Shown in pieces: positions 7,537 through 17,043 of a stretch of DNA of 64,000 bases; the stretch's first letter is position 1, and every line of letters starts with the position of its first letter. The position numbers and the translations under genes are program-made. Origin of the DNA: Microvirga aerilata (lineage in GTDB: Bacteria > Pseudomonadota > Alphaproteobacteria > Rhizobiales > Beijerinckiaceae); contig NZ_JAEQMY010000013.1 of assembly GCF_016743775.1 (NCBI RefSeq), forward strand, positions 84,553-148,552, written 5' to 3'. A model generated the notes under the pieces. The model ran no database searches and was not told the DNA's origin. It was given only the letters and a program-made list of their open reading frames with translations.

Positions 7537-9891
7537 ATGAAAACGGCGATCATCGGCGGCGGCCCTGCGGGACTCTATTTCGCGATCCTGCTGAAGAAGC
7601 TCAGGCCCGAATCGGACATCACGGTCTATGAGCGCAACCGCGCCGACGACACGTTCGGCTTCGGTGTCGTGTTCTCCGATGCGACCCTGGACAATTTCGA
7701 GAAATACGACCTCCCGAGCTATCAGCGGATCACGCGCGAGTTCGCCTATTGGGACGACATCGCGATCCATTTCAGGGGAACGGAGCACCGGATCGGCGGC
7801 AACGGATTCTGCGGCTGCTCGCGCCGGACGCTGCTCATGATTCTCCAGGACCGGGCGGAGGAACTCGGCGTCCGGCTGCGCTACGACGTCGATGTGGACG
7901 ACGAGAGCCTGTTTGCCGATGCCGACCTCGTGGTCGTGGCCGACGGCATCAACAGCCGCTTCCGGGACCGCTATGCGGAGCACTTCCAGCCGGAGGTGGA
8001 TCTGCGCCCCAACAAGTTCGCCTGGATGGGTTCCACCAAGCCGCTCGACGCCTTCACGTTCATCTTCCAGGAAACCGAGTGGGGGCCGTTCATCGCCCAT
8101 GCCTACCAGTATGAGGCGAACCGCTCCACCTGGGTGTTCGAGACGGATCCGGAAACCTTCGAGCGGGCGGGGCTGAACCACAAGAGCGAGGCCGAGTCGG
8201 CAGCGCTCATGGAGGGGATCTTCGGCTGGTTCCTCGGCGGGCATCGCATCCTCACCAACCGCTCGATCTGGCGCAACTTCCCGATGATCCGGAGCAAGCG
8301 CTGGGTGATGGGCAACAAGGTGCTCCTGGGCGACGCCAAGGCCTCGGCGCATTTCTCCATCGGCTCCGGCACGAAGCTCGCCATGGAGGATGCCATCGCG
8401 CTCTACGAGGCCATCCGCCGCGATGGGACGGTCGAGGGCGCGTTGTCCCTCTACGAGACCGGACGGCGCGAGGAGGTGGAGAAGACCCAGCATGCGGCGG
8501 ACGTGTCGCTCGTGTGGTTCGAGCACGTGGCCCGCTTCTGGGACTTCGACCCGGTGCAGTTCGCCTTCGGCGTCATGACCCGCGCCAAGGCCATCACGTA
8601 CGACAACCTGCGCCTGCGCGCGCCCGACTTCGTGGCTGCGGTGGACCGCACCTTCGCCCGTCAGGTGAGACAGCAGGGGTTCGACGTCTCAGTCGAGATC
8701 CCGAGCGCGCCCATGTTCCAGCCCTTCCGCCTGCGGGAAATGGAGATCGCCAATCGGGTCGTGGTGTCGCCGATGGACATGTACTCGGCCAAGGACGGGG
8801 TGCCGAACGATTTCCATCTCGTCCATTACGGCGCGCGCGCCACCGGCGGAGCCGGGCTGGTTTTCACCGAGATGACATGCGTGTCGCCGGAGGCCCGCAT
8901 CACCCTGGGCTGCACCGGCCTGTGGAACGACGAGCAGGAGGCCGCCTGGAAGCGGATCGTCAGTTTCATTCATGCCAATTCGGGCTCGAAGTTCTGCCTG
9001 CAGCTCGGCCATTCCGGCCGAAAGGGCGCCACCAAGCTGATGTGGGAGGGCATCGACCGGCCCCTGGAGGAGGGCGCCTGGGACATCTGCTCCGCCTCGC
9101 CCATCCCGTACTTCCCCGACAGCAAGGTTCCGCGCGAGGCAACGCGCGAGGATATGGAGCTGATCAAGGCGCAGTTCGTCGATGCGGCCAAGCGCGGCGA
9201 GCGCGCCGGCTTCGACATGCTCGAACTGCACTGCGCCCACGGCTACCTGCTTGCGAGCTTCATTTCCCCGCTCACGAACCGGCGCACGGACCAGTATGGC
9301 GGCTCGCTTGAGAACCGGCTGCGGTTTCCGCTGGAGGTGTTTGACGCCATGCGCGAGGCCTGGCCCGCGCACAAGCCCATGTCGGTGCGCATCTCCGCGA
9401 CCGACTGGGCCGAAGGCGGCATCACCGGCGAAGAGGCGGTGGAGATCGCGCGCGCCTTTGCGGAGCACGGGGTCGATCTCGTCGACGTGTCGACCGGGCA
9501 GACCGTGCGGGAGGCGCGGCCGATCTACGGGCGCATGTTCCAGACGCCGTTCTCGGACCAGGTGCGCAACGAAGCGCGGGTCGCCACCATGTGCGTCGGA
9601 AACATCACGGCGGCCGATCAGGTGAACACGATCCTTGCCGCGGGCCGTGCCGATCTCGTGGCGCTCGGACGCCCGCATCTGGTCGATCCGTTCTTCACCA
9701 TGAAGGCCGCGGCCTGGTATGGGGCGAAGGATATTCACTGCCCGCCGCAATATCTCGCCGGCAAGGACCAGATCTTCCGCAACGCGGTGCGCGACCGGCA
9801 GGATCTCGAAGACCTCAAGGTGAAGGCCAAGCCCAAGACCCGGGCCGAGCTGAAGATGGAGGCCGGCGAGAAGCCTCTCGCGGCGGAATGA
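7537..9891 (+). CDS. abmA: Bifunctional 2-aminobenzoyl-CoA (or salicylyl-CoA) monooxygenase/reductase
   Basis: A 784-residue fusion. Residues 1 to about 380 are an FAD monooxygenase of the aromatic hydroxylase class (GGGPAG at 7-12, and a GDA motif in [17 protein letters not shown] that binds the FAD ribityl). Residues about 390-760 are an Old Yellow Enzyme-type flavin reductase (start of the domain [27 protein letters not shown], then YGGSLENR). This architecture is known from the A. evansii 2-aminobenzoyl-CoA monooxygenase/reductase, which hydroxylates and then reduces the ring of anthraniloyl-CoA; database names also use salicylyl-CoA 5-hydroxylase. It should dearomatise the ligase product in the cytoplasm. 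Confidence 0.9.
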   Translation: MKTAIIGGGPAGLYFAILLKKLRPESDITVYERNRADDTFGFGVVFSDATLDNFEKYDLPSYQRITREFAYWDDIAIHFRGTEHRIGGNGFCGCSRRTLLMILQDRAEELGVRLRYDVDVDDESLFADADLVVVADGINSRFRDRYAEHFQPEVDLRPNKFAWMGSTKPLDAFTFIFQETEWGPFIAHAYQYEANRSTWVFETDPETFERAGLNHKSEAESAALMEGIFGWFLGGHRILTNRSIWRNFPMIRSKRWVMGNKVLLGDAKASAHFSIGSGTKLAMEDAIALYEAIRRDGTVEGALSLYETGRREEVEKTQHAADVSLVWFEHVARFWDFDPVQFAFGVMTRAKAITYDNLRLRAPDFVAAVDRTFARQVRQQGFDVSVEIPSAPMFQPFRLREMEIANRVVVSPMDMYSAKDGVPNDFHLVHYGARATGGAGLVFTEMTCVSPEARITLGCTGLWNDEQEAAWKRIVSFIHANSGSKFCLQLGHSGRKGATKLMWEGIDRPLEEGAWDICSASPIPYFPDSKVPREATREDMELIKAQFVDAAKRGERAGFDMLELHCAHGYLLASFISPLTNRRTDQYGGSLENRLRFPLEVFDAMREAWPAHKPMSVRISATDWAEGGITGEEAVEIARAFAEHGVDLVDVSTGQTVREARPIYGRMFQTPFSDQVRNEARVATMCVGNITAADQVNTILAAGRADLVALGRPHLVDPFFTMKAAAWYGAKDIHCPPQYLAGKDQIFRNAVRDRQDLEDLKVKAKPKTRAELKMEAGEKPLAAE

Positions 9892-9892
9892 C

Positions 9893-10660
9893 ATGACCAT
9901 GACAACTCTCAAGGGGCGGCACGCGCTGGTCACGGGCGGCGGCCGGGGCATCGGGCGGGCCGTCGCGGCGCGTCTGGTAGAGGCGGGCGCGACCGTCACG
10001 GTCCTCGGGCGCAGTCCTGCAAGCCTGGAACAGGCCATCGTGGAGGGTGACGCCCATGCGGCCGCCGTGGCCGACGTCACGGATCATCGTGCCGTGCAGG
10101 CGGCCGTTCAGGAGGCTGTCGGCCGGTATGGGCCTATCGACCTGATGGTTGCCAATGCGGGAGCCGCCGCCTCGGCGCCCTTCATGAAATCCGGGCCCGA
10201 GGTCTTCCGGCAGATGCTGGACGTGAATCTCCTCGGCGTCACCAACATGGCGCAGGCCGTGCTGGGCTCCATGACGGAGCGGGGGTTCGGACGCATCGTC
10301 GCCGTGGCCTCGACCGCAGGGCTCAAGGGCTATCCCTATGTGAGCGCCTATTGCGCCGCCAAGCATGCGGTCATCGGCTTCACGCGCGCCCTGGCCCTGG
10401 AGACGGCAAAGACCGGCGTCACCGTCAATGCGGTCTGCCCGGGTTTCACGGATACCGACCTTGTGGCAGAGAGCCTCGAACGGATCATGGCCAAGACGGG
10501 CCGAACGCGCGACGAGGCGCTGGGCGAACTCGTGAAGCACAACCCGCAGGGACGGCTCATCGACCCGTCGGAGATTGCGGACGCGGTGCTCTGGCTCTGT
10601 GGCGAGGGAGCGCGCTCGGTGACGGGCCAGGCCATCGTGGTGGCCGGTGGAGAAATTTAG
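9893..10660 (+). CDS. SDR-family oxidoreductase
   Basis: A 255-residue classical short-chain dehydrogenase starting 1 bp after the upstream stop; a second Met at 9899 could also serve. The cofactor motif TGGGRGIG (residues 14-21), NAGA near residue 89 and the catalytic YCAAK (Tyr153, Lys157) are intact. The C-terminal QAIVVAGGEI is typical of NAD(P)H-dependent ketoacyl-type reductases. In this operon it likely oxidises or reduces a hydroxy/keto intermediate of the cyclohexane-carbonyl-CoA series formed after ring reduction. Confidence 0.88.
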   Translation: MTMTTLKGRHALVTGGGRGIGRAVAARLVEAGATVTVLGRSPASLEQAIVEGDAHAAAVADVTDHRAVQAAVQEAVGRYGPIDLMVANAGAAASAPFMKSGPEVFRQMLDVNLLGVTNMAQAVLGSMTERGFGRIVAVASTAGLKGYPYVSAYCAAKHAVIGFTRALALETAKTGVTVNAVCPGFTDTDLVAESLERIMAKTGRTRDEALGELVKHNPQGRLIDPSEIADAVLWLCGEGARSVTGQAIVVAGGEI

Positions 10661-10661
10661 G

Positions 10662-11171
10662 ATGGACGACCAGAGCATTCCGCTCGACGCCGAGACGAAG
10701 GCCGTCGAGATGCCGGAGGATCACCGGGAGGAGCTGCGCCTCTGGCTGCGGCTTCTCACCTGCTCCACCCTGATCGAAGGGGAGGTGCGCCGCCGCCTGC
10801 GGGAGCGCTTCGACGTCACGCTGCCCCGGTTCGACCTGATGGCCCAGCTCGACAAGGCCCCGGAGGGCATGACCCTGTCGGACCTGTCCAAGCGCATGAT
10901 GGTGTCGAACGGCAATCTCACCGGGCTCGTCGACCGTCTCGTCACCTCCGGCCATGTGGACCGCTCCGTGTCGCCCCTGGACCGGCGGGCGATGGTGATC
11001 AGGCTGACGGAGAGCGGCCGCGCCGAGTTTCGCGCCATCGCGGCGGAGCATGAGCTCTGGATCGCCGACCTGTTCAGCGATCTCACGAGCAAGGACCGGG
11101 CCGACCTCATGCGCCTTCTCGGCAAGACCAAGCTTTCGGCACGCAACACCATCATGGGAGAAGGCCAGTGA
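10662..11171 (+). CDS. MarR-family transcriptional regulator
   Basis: A 169-residue winged-helix protein; I start at the ATG at 10662, 1 bp after the SDR stop. The core [20 protein letters not shown] is the recognition helix region and [16 protein letters not shown] the wing with the conserved DRR. MarR proteins of CoA-ligase operons are often released from DNA by the aryl-CoA product. Its gene sits inside the pathway operon, and the two AT-rich palindromes at 5634 and 7475 are the obvious targets. It overlaps the next gene by GTGA. Confidence 0.9.
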   Translation: MDDQSIPLDAETKAVEMPEDHREELRLWLRLLTCSTLIEGEVRRRLRERFDVTLPRFDLMAQLDKAPEGMTLSDLSKRMMVSNGNLTGLVDRLVTSGHVDRSVSPLDRRAMVIRLTESGRAEFRAIAAEHELWIADLFSDLTSKDRADLMRLLGKTKLSARNTIMGEGQ

Positions 11172-12004
11172 GGCAGTTCGCCAATTCCGTCACGCTGCCG
11201 CTGCAGGGCTATGAGCCGCAGCACTTCCGTCTGTCGGTGGAGGGGCCTGTTGCGACGGTGACCCTCAATCGCCCGGAGAAGAAGAACCCGCTCACCTTCG
11301 AAAGCTACCGCGAGCTGACGGACTTCTTCCACGCCTGCGCCAAGGACGACGCCGTCAAGGCCATCGTCATCGTGGGCGCCGGGGGCAACTTCTCGTCGGG
11401 CGGCGACGTGTTCGAGATCATCGGCCCCCTGGTGGAGATGGACACGAAGGGCCTGACCGCCTTCACCCGCATGACGGGCGAGCTGGTGAAGGCCATGCGG
11501 GCCGCGCCGCAGCCGATCGTGGCCGCCGTCGAAGGCATCTGCGCGGGCGCGGGCGCCATCATCGCCATGGCGTCCGACATCCGCCTTGCGGCACCCGGCG
11601 CCAAGGTGGCGTTCCTGTTCAACAAGGTCGGCCTGGCGGGCTGCGATATGGGCGCCTGCGCCATTCTCCCGCGCATCATCGGCCAGGGCCGCGCCTCGGA
11701 GCTGCTCTACACCGGACGCTTCATGAGCGCCGAGGAGGGCGAGCGATGGGGCTTCTTCAGCCGCCTCGTCGGAGCCGGCGAGCTGCTGGCGGAAGCCGGA
11801 ACCCTGGCGCAGGCGATCGGCACCGGACCCACCTATGCCAACACCATGACGAAGCGCATGCTCGCGATGGAATGGGCCATGTCGGTCGAGGAGGCCATCG
11901 AGGCCGAGGCCGTGGCGCAGGCCCTGTGCATGACCACGGAGGATTTCGCCCGGGCCTACCGGGCATTCGCGGCCAAAGAGAAGCCGGTATTCCAGGGAGA
12001 TTGA
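11168..12004 (+). CDS. Enoyl-CoA hydratase/isomerase family protein
   Basis: A 278-residue crotonase-fold enzyme with a GTG start that overlaps the marR stop (GTGA). Oxyanion-hole elements are FSSGGDVFE (75-83) and [15 protein letters not shown]. The N-terminal extension (about 20 residues) before the fold is longer than usual. By analogy with anthranilate catabolism it would hydrate or hydrolyse a ring-derived CoA intermediate in a beta-oxidation-like sequence. It is followed by the acyl-CoA dehydrogenase after 1 bp. Confidence 0.88.
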   Translation: MRQFANSVTLPLQGYEPQHFRLSVEGPVATVTLNRPEKKNPLTFESYRELTDFFHACAKDDAVKAIVIVGAGGNFSSGGDVFEIIGPLVEMDTKGLTAFTRMTGELVKAMRAAPQPIVAAVEGICAGAGAIIAMASDIRLAAPGAKVAFLFNKVGLAGCDMGACAILPRIIGQGRASELLYTGRFMSAEEGERWGFFSRLVGAGELLAEAGTLAQAIGTGPTYANTMTKRMLAMEWAMSVEEAIEAEAVAQALCMTTEDFARAYRAFAAKEKPVFQGD

Positions 12005-12005
12005 C

Positions 12006-13202
12006 GTGATCGACGCGAGTTTCCTCTCCTGGCCCTTCTTCGAGGAAAGGCACCGGCAGTTCGCCCATGGTCTGCGTGAATGGGCGGCCTCGTCGGTCAA
12101 GCCCCTCGTCGATCATCACGACGTGGATGAATCCTGCCGCCGCCTCGTGCGGTCCTTGGGAGAAGGCGGGTGGCTCAAGGCCGTGGTGCCGCAGGCCTAT
12201 GGCGGCCTCACGTCGGCCTTCGACGTGCGCACCCTGTGCCTTGCGCGCGAGACGCTGGCTTTCCAGGACGGGTTGGCGGATTTCGCCTTCGCCATGCAGG
12301 GCCTCGGCACGGGGCCGATCACCCTGTTCGGGTCCGACGCGATGAAGGCGCAGTATCTGCCGCCAGTCGCGCGCGGCGAAGCCATCGCGGCCTTCGCGCT
12401 CTCCGAGCCGGAGGCGGGTTCGGACGTTGCCGCCATGAGCACCACGGCGGTGCCGGACGGGCCGGACCACGTGAGAATCGACGGGGTGAAGACCTGGATC
12501 TCCAATGGCGGGATCGCGGATCACTACGTGGTGTTCGCGCGCTCGGGCGAAGCCCCCGGCGCGAAGGGATTGTCGGCCTATGTGGTGGATGCCGAAACGC
12601 CGGGCCTGAGCGTTGAGAACCGCATCGACGTGATCGCGCCTCATCCGCTTGCAACCTTGCGCTTCGAGGGCTGCCGCGTGCCGCTGGCACAGCGCATCGG
12701 CGGGCCGGGGGAGGGATTCAAGGTTGCCATGGCGACCCTCGACGTCTTTCGCTCGACCGTGGGGGCAGCCGCGCTCGGCCTTGCCCGGCGCGCACTCTCG
12801 GAGGCCTTGCGGCATGCATCCTCACGCAAGCTCTTCGGAGCGCCCCTTGGCGAGCTGCAGATGACGCAGGCCGCCTTGGCCGACATGGCAACCGGCGTGG
12901 ACAGCTCCGCGCTCCTCGTCTATCGCGCCGCCTGGACCAAGGATCAGGGCGCGGCGCGGGTGACCCGTGAGGCCGCCATGGCCAAGATGAATGCGACGGA
13001 ATCCGCCCAAGGGGTGATCGACAAGGCTGTGCAGATCTTCGGGGGACTTGGCGTCACCAAGGGCGTGAAGGTCGAGGAGCTCTATCGAGAGATCCGGGCC
13101 CTGCGCATCTATGAGGGAGCCACCGAGGTCCAGAAGATCGTGATCGCGCGCGAACTCCTGAAGATGCACGAGGCCCGTCAGCGAACGGAGGAACAGCAAT
13201 GA
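12006..13202 (+). CDS. Acyl-CoA dehydrogenase
   Basis: A 398-residue flavoprotein with a GTG start. The flavin-contact signature [12 protein letters not shown] (about residue 128) and the C-terminal catalytic-base region [18 protein letters not shown] (Glu near 369) are intact, as is the TWISNGG block. It would introduce a double bond into a saturated ring- or chain-CoA intermediate and pass electrons to ETF. Its stop overlaps the RidA start (ATGA), so it is cotranslated with the deaminase. Confidence 0.9.
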   Translation: MIDASFLSWPFFEERHRQFAHGLREWAASSVKPLVDHHDVDESCRRLVRSLGEGGWLKAVVPQAYGGLTSAFDVRTLCLARETLAFQDGLADFAFAMQGLGTGPITLFGSDAMKAQYLPPVARGEAIAAFALSEPEAGSDVAAMSTTAVPDGPDHVRIDGVKTWISNGGIADHYVVFARSGEAPGAKGLSAYVVDAETPGLSVENRIDVIAPHPLATLRFEGCRVPLAQRIGGPGEGFKVAMATLDVFRSTVGAAALGLARRALSEALRHASSRKLFGAPLGELQMTQAALADMATGVDSSALLVYRAAWTKDQGAARVTREAAMAKMNATESAQGVIDKAVQIFGGLGVTKGVKVEELYREIRALRIYEGATEVQKIVIARELLKMHEARQRTEEQQ

Positions 13203-13642
13203 CAGCCGCTCTAGGGGGCACGCCCATGCCCGGTCTCGACGACGGGCCTGAAGTGCTCAATCCGAAGCATTGGCCCGTCCCCAAGGGCTATGCCAACGGC
13301 ATGATGGGCGAGGGCAGGGTTCTTGTCACCGGCGGGATCGTCGGCTGGGATGAGACGGGCGCTTTCGCCGACGGCTTCGTGGCGCAGGCCCGCCAGGTTC
13401 TCGAGAACATTCGGGCCATTCTGGCGGAGGGGGGAGCCGAGCCCCGGCACCTCGTGCGCCTGACCTGGTACGTGGTCGATATCGAGGAGTACTTGGCCAA
13501 TCTGCGCGAGTTGGGCCGCGCCTACCGGGAGGTGTTCGGCACCCATTATCCGGCGATGGCGCTCGTTCAGGTGGTGCGCCTCGTGGAGAAGGCCGCCCGG
13601 CTCGAGATCGAGGCGACTGCCATCGTTCCAGCCGCGCGGTAG
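13199..13642 (+). CDS. RidA-family enamine/imine deaminase
   Basis: A 147-residue YjgF/RidA/UK114 protein. Near the C-terminus it has the conserved Arg in [13 protein letters not shown] that binds the substrate carboxylate in the RidA subfamily, and the fold's RGxxxHxxR-like [14 protein letters not shown] strand. It is the last gene of the catabolic operon. Ring reduction of 2-aminobenzoyl-CoA yields an enamine-type (2-amino-5-oxo-cyclohexene) intermediate, so an imine/enamine hydrolase is chemically well placed to release the ammonium; this is inference. Confidence 0.88.
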   Translation: MTAALGGTPMPGLDDGPEVLNPKHWPVPKGYANGMMGEGRVLVTGGIVGWDETGAFADGFVAQARQVLENIRAILAEGGAEPRHLVRLTWYVVDIEEYLANLRELGRAYREVFGTHYPAMALVQVVRLVEKAARLEIEATAIVPAAR

Positions 13643-13652
13643 AGGCATCTCC

Positions 13653-14120
13653 TCAAACACCGATCTCGACGATTTCGGCGGTGGTCTGCCCGACAGGCAC
13701 CACATCGCCGACCTCCTTGCCCATGAGGGCCTGCGCCAGGGGCGAGACGTAGGACAGGCTGCCCTTGGCCGGATCGGCCTCGTCCTCGCCGACGATCCGG
13801 TAGGATTGCCGGCGTCCGTCCTCGCGCTCGAAGGTCACGCGGGCACCGAAGCGCACATGGGCCGTGTCCGTGGGCGGCGGCACGACCTCCGCCGAGACCC
13901 GGCGGGCGGACCAGTAGCGCAGGTCGCGGGAAAGGCGCGCCACCTCGGCCTTGTCGCCTGCGGCCTGGGCGTCGGTCAGGCGCTGCTGCAGGGTCTCGAT
14001 GGCCGCGTCCATCTGGGCGAGGCCCTCGGGCGTGACGAGATGGTGCGGGCTGATCGCCCGGTCGGGCAGGTCTTCGAAGGCCTCTCCGCCTTCGGCTTCG
14101 CGAACAAAGGCACGGCTCAT
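13653..14120 (-). CDS. GreA/GreB-family elongation factor
   Basis: A 155-residue protein with an N-terminal helical hairpin (residues about 40-75, EGLAQMDAAIETLQQR onward) and a C-terminal GreA/GreB FKBP-like domain (about 85-155, with the end motif GKEVGDVVPVG). The family rescues backtracked RNA polymerase. The start MSRAFVREAEGG is the typical form of alphaproteobacterial GreB-like paralogs. It faces the end of the catabolic operon (10 bp apart) and lies 63 bp downstream of livM of the second importer, without obvious functional link. Confidence 0.85.
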   Translation of the reverse strand: MSRAFVREAEGGEAFEDLPDRAISPHHLVTPEGLAQMDAAIETLQQRLTDAQAAGDKAEVARLSRDLRYWSARRVSAEVVPPPTDTAHVRFGARVTFEREDGRRQSYRIVGEDEADPAKGSLSYVSPLAQALMGKEVGDVVPVGQTTAEIVEIGV

Positions 14121-14183
14121 TGACGCTTCCTCCGCTCTTCAGGAGGAAACGAACGGCAATCGGCTAAGTTTCCCGCGGCGTCC

Positions 14184-15302
14184 CTATTGCCTGGCTTGCC
14201 GCAGGCGGCCGACGATGCCGCCCGGAAAGGCATAGACGCTGATGATGAACAGGGCGCCGAGCCAGAGGAGCCAGCGGTCCGGATGGATCAGGTTGGGAAG
14301 AAGCGGGATCCCGGCCAGCGCCGCGCTTCCGGCGCCCATCAGCACCTGGAGATAGCTTTGCGCGAGGACGAAGAGGGCCGCGCCGATCACGGCCCCGTAC
14401 ATGGTGCCCATGCCGCCAATCACCACCATGAGCAGGATGTCGATCATGATCGAGAAGGACAGCGTCGTGTCCGGCCCGTTGTAGCGCAGCCAGAGCGCCA
14501 TGAGGGCGCCGGCGATGGTGGCGGCGAGCGCCGAGATCACGGAGGCGGCCGTGCGGTAGGCCACCACCCGGTAGCCCAAGGCCTCGGCCCTGAACTCGTT
14601 CTCGCGGATCGCCTGCAGGACGCGCCCAAAGGGCGAGTTCACGATGCGCAGCAGCCCTAAGAAGACGAGCAGCGAGACGAAGAAGACCAGATAATAGGCC
14701 AGCAGGCGGCCGTTGACGGCGGTGCCGAAAACCGGCTCGGACAGGAGCCGGAAGGCCGGGCGAAGCGCCTGCGGCAGCTGGAACGACAGCCCGTCCTCGC
14801 CGCCCGTGACGTTTGACAGCTGCGAGGCCAGAACGGCCGCGGCGGACGCCACCGCAAGGGTGATCATGGAAAAGAAGATCGCCCGAACCCTCAAGGACAG
14901 GAGCCCGATGGCAACGGCCAGAAAGGCCGACAGCGCCAGGGCCGCCGCCAATCCGATCAGCACCGAGCCCCAGGTCGCTCCCAGGCGCTCGAGGGCGATG
15001 GCGATGCCGTAGCCGCCGATGCCGAAGAACATGGTGTGGGCAAAGGACACGATGCCCGAATAGCCGAGCAGCAGGTCGTAGCTCGCCACCAGGACGATGA
15101 ACACGCAGATCTTCGCCGCCGTGCTCACCGGCTGGCTGCCGGAGAACAGGAACGGCGTGGCGGCCAGCAGCAGCAGGATCCCGAGCAGGATGACCGTGAG
15201 GGCCTTGGAGCGCGGCAGATCCGAGGACAGCACCCGGCTCATGATCCCGCCACGGCGGCGGGTCTCGTCGAAGGGAAGGGCGAGGGCAGGGGATGAGCTC
15301 AT
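14184..15302 (-). CDS. livM: Second Liv-type importer: permease LivM
   Basis: A 372-residue permease. I start at the ATG at 15302, which overlaps the livH stop by 4 bp (ATGA); the frame is open much further upstream, but that part lies over livH. It has the LivM signature GYSGIVSFAHTMFFGIGGYG and the ATPase-contact stretch LQAIRENEFRAEALGY. It is last of the five-gene operon running leftward from 19014. Confidence 0.93.
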   Translation of the reverse strand: MSSSPALALPFDETRRRGGIMSRVLSSDLPRSKALTVILLGILLLLAATPFLFSGSQPVSTAAKICVFIVLVASYDLLLGYSGIVSFAHTMFFGIGGYGIAIALERLGATWGSVLIGLAAALALSAFLAVAIGLLSLRVRAIFFSMITLAVASAAAVLASQLSNVTGGEDGLSFQLPQALRPAFRLLSEPVFGTAVNGRLLAYYLVFFVSLLVFLGLLRIVNSPFGRVLQAIRENEFRAEALGYRVVAYRTAASVISALAATIAGALMALWLRYNGPDTTLSFSIMIDILLMVVIGGMGTMYGAVIGAALFVLAQSYLQVLMGAGSAALAGIPLLPNLIHPDRWLLWLGALFIISVYAFPGGIVGRLRQARQ

Positions 15303-16321
15303 CGACGGGCTACCGGAAAGAGGCCTTGGGGACGCCAGATCAGCACGAGGGCCATGACGAGGATGTTGGAGATCAGCGCCAGCTTGGGCTCGATGAAGCC
15401 CACATAGTTGGCGACAAGCGCCACCAGGATGGAGCCGACGAAGCAGCCGCCGACCGAGCCGAGGCCGCCGATGATGATCACGATGAACACCAGCACCATC
15501 ACCTCCATGCCCATGCCGGCGGTGAGCGTCTGGCGGTAGAAGGCCCACATGACGCCCCCTAGGCCCGCAAGCGCGGAGCCCGCCACGAACACGCTGACGA
15601 AGAGGCGGCGGATGCGGTAGCCCAGCGCCTCGACCATCTCCGGGTTCTCGACGCCGGCCCGGATCAGGAGGCCGATCCGGGTGCGGTTGAGCAGGAGCTG
15701 CATGCCGATGAACACCACGAGCCCGATGGCGACGGCGACCACGCGGTAGCGCTCCATGACGATGTCGCCGAGCACGAAGGCGCCGCGCAGGGATTGCGGC
15801 AGCGGGATCGGGATGGGCGAGGCGCCCCAAATGGCGTGGATCGCCTGCTCGGCCACGATCAGGCCGCCCATGGTGACCAGGATCTGCTTCAGGTGGCTGC
15901 CATAGACCGGGCGCACGATCACCCGCTCGAACACCGCGCCCACCACCCCCGTGACCGCCATGGCGGCCAGGATGCACAGCGCCAGCAGGGCCAGGTTCAG
16001 CCCAAGGGAATCCGCCTGCGCCCAGCCGGACAGGGGACCGAGGACGATGAGGGTGGCGTAGGCTCCGAGCGAGATGAACACCCCATGCCCGAAGTTGATG
16101 ATGTCCATCAGGCCGAACACCAGGGTGAGCCCCGAGGCCATGAGAAAAATCATCATGCCCATGGCAAGGCCCGCCACGGTGAGCGTGACCCAGGTCGAGG
16201 GGCTGCCGACGAAGGGCAGCGTCAGCAGGCCAAGGGCCGGGATCAGCAGAAGGGGGAGCCAATCGGTTTTCGCACGCGGCAGTTCGTCCGGCGCGGTGGA
16301 TGGGGCAGCCATGTCACTCAT
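15299..16321 (-). CDS. livH: Second Liv-type importer: permease LivH
   Basis: A 340-residue permease beginning MSDMAAPSTAPDELPRAK at 16321, overlapping the livF stop by 4 bp. It has an N-terminal cytoplasmic stretch, an extra hydrophobic segment, then the LivH motif GLMDIINFGHGVFISLGAY. The gene order here (binding protein-livG-livF-livH-livM) differs from the first operon (binding protein-livH-livM-livG-livF), so the two systems are not a recent tandem duplication. Confidence 0.92.
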   Translation of the reverse strand: MSDMAAPSTAPDELPRAKTDWLPLLLIPALGLLTLPFVGSPSTWVTLTVAGLAMGMMIFLMASGLTLVFGLMDIINFGHGVFISLGAYATLIVLGPLSGWAQADSLGLNLALLALCILAAMAVTGVVGAVFERVIVRPVYGSHLKQILVTMGGLIVAEQAIHAIWGASPIPIPLPQSLRGAFVLGDIVMERYRVVAVAIGLVVFIGMQLLLNRTRIGLLIRAGVENPEMVEALGYRIRRLFVSVFVAGSALAGLGGVMWAFYRQTLTAGMGMEVMVLVFIVIIIGGLGSVGGCFVGSILVALVANYVGFIEPKLALISNILVMALVLIWRPQGLFPVARR

Positions 16322-17043
16322 TGGTGGGCATCCAGGGAGAGGCCGAGCAGGCGCTGTTGCAGGGTCTTGTCCGCCACCAGTTCGCTCATGCGGCCTGAAT
16401 GCACGATGCGTCCGTCGTCCATGACCGCGACGTTGTCGCCGAGCGCCGAGGCGGCATGGAAGTTCTGCTCCACCAGCAGGATCGTCTCGCCCGCGGCCTT
16501 CAGCGCCTTGAAGGCCTCGATCATGCTGCGCACCATCACGGGCGCGAGGCCCTTGGTGGGCTCGTCGATGAGCAGGAGGCGGCGCGGTTCGGAGATGGCG
16601 CGCGCAATGGCGAGCATCTGCTTCTGCCCGCCCGAGAGATTGCCGGCCGGCAGGTTCCAGAAGCGCTTCAGAGCCGGGAAGAGCCCCAGCATCCAATCGA
16701 GCCGGGCCTTGTCCACCGGGCCGCTGCGGGCGGCGAGCACGATGTTCTCGCGCACGGTCAGATCCGTGAAGATGCCCATGGCCTCCGGCACATAGGCGAT
16801 GCCGGAGCGCGCGATGTCGGGCGTGGAAGCCGCCGTGATGTCGCGGCCGTCGAAGCGGATCTGGCCGGAGGAGGCCTGCCACAGGCCCATGATGGTGCGC
16901 AGCGTCGTGGTCTTGCCGGCCCCGTTGCGGCCGAGCAGCACGGTCAGCTCGCCCTGGGGAATCGCAAGATCGACGCCGTGGAGGATGTGATAAGGGCCGA
17001 TATGCGTGTGCACGTCGCGCAAGTGCAGGAGGGGCTCAGTCAC
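16318..17043 (-). CDS. livF: Second Liv-type importer: ATPase LivF
   Basis: A 241-residue ABC ATPase with a GTG start (17043) overlapping the livG stop by 8 bp. Walker A is GRNGAGKT (38-45), the signature LSGGQKQMLAIA, and Walker B LLLIDEPTKGLAP. The TKGLAP ending of Walker B is characteristic of LivF. It works with LivG of the same operon. Confidence 0.93.
   Translation of the reverse strand: MTEPLLHLRDVHTHIGPYHILHGVDLAIPQGELTVLLGRNGAGKTTTLRTIMGLWQASSGQIRFDGRDITAASTPDIARSGIAYVPEAMGIFTDLTVRENIVLAARSGPVDKARLDWMLGLFPALKRFWNLPAGNLSGGQKQMLAIARAISEPRRLLLIDEPTKGLAPVMVRSMIEAFKALKAAGETILLVEQNFHAASALGDNVAVMDDGRIVHSGRMSELVADKTLQQRLLGLSLDAHQ

Noticed and set aside
15303..16262. Upstream extension of the second livM to 692 codons
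   Set aside because: The extension lies entirely within livH in another frame and is His/Arg/Pro-rich; the ATG at 15302 overlapping the livH stop is the usual coupled start.
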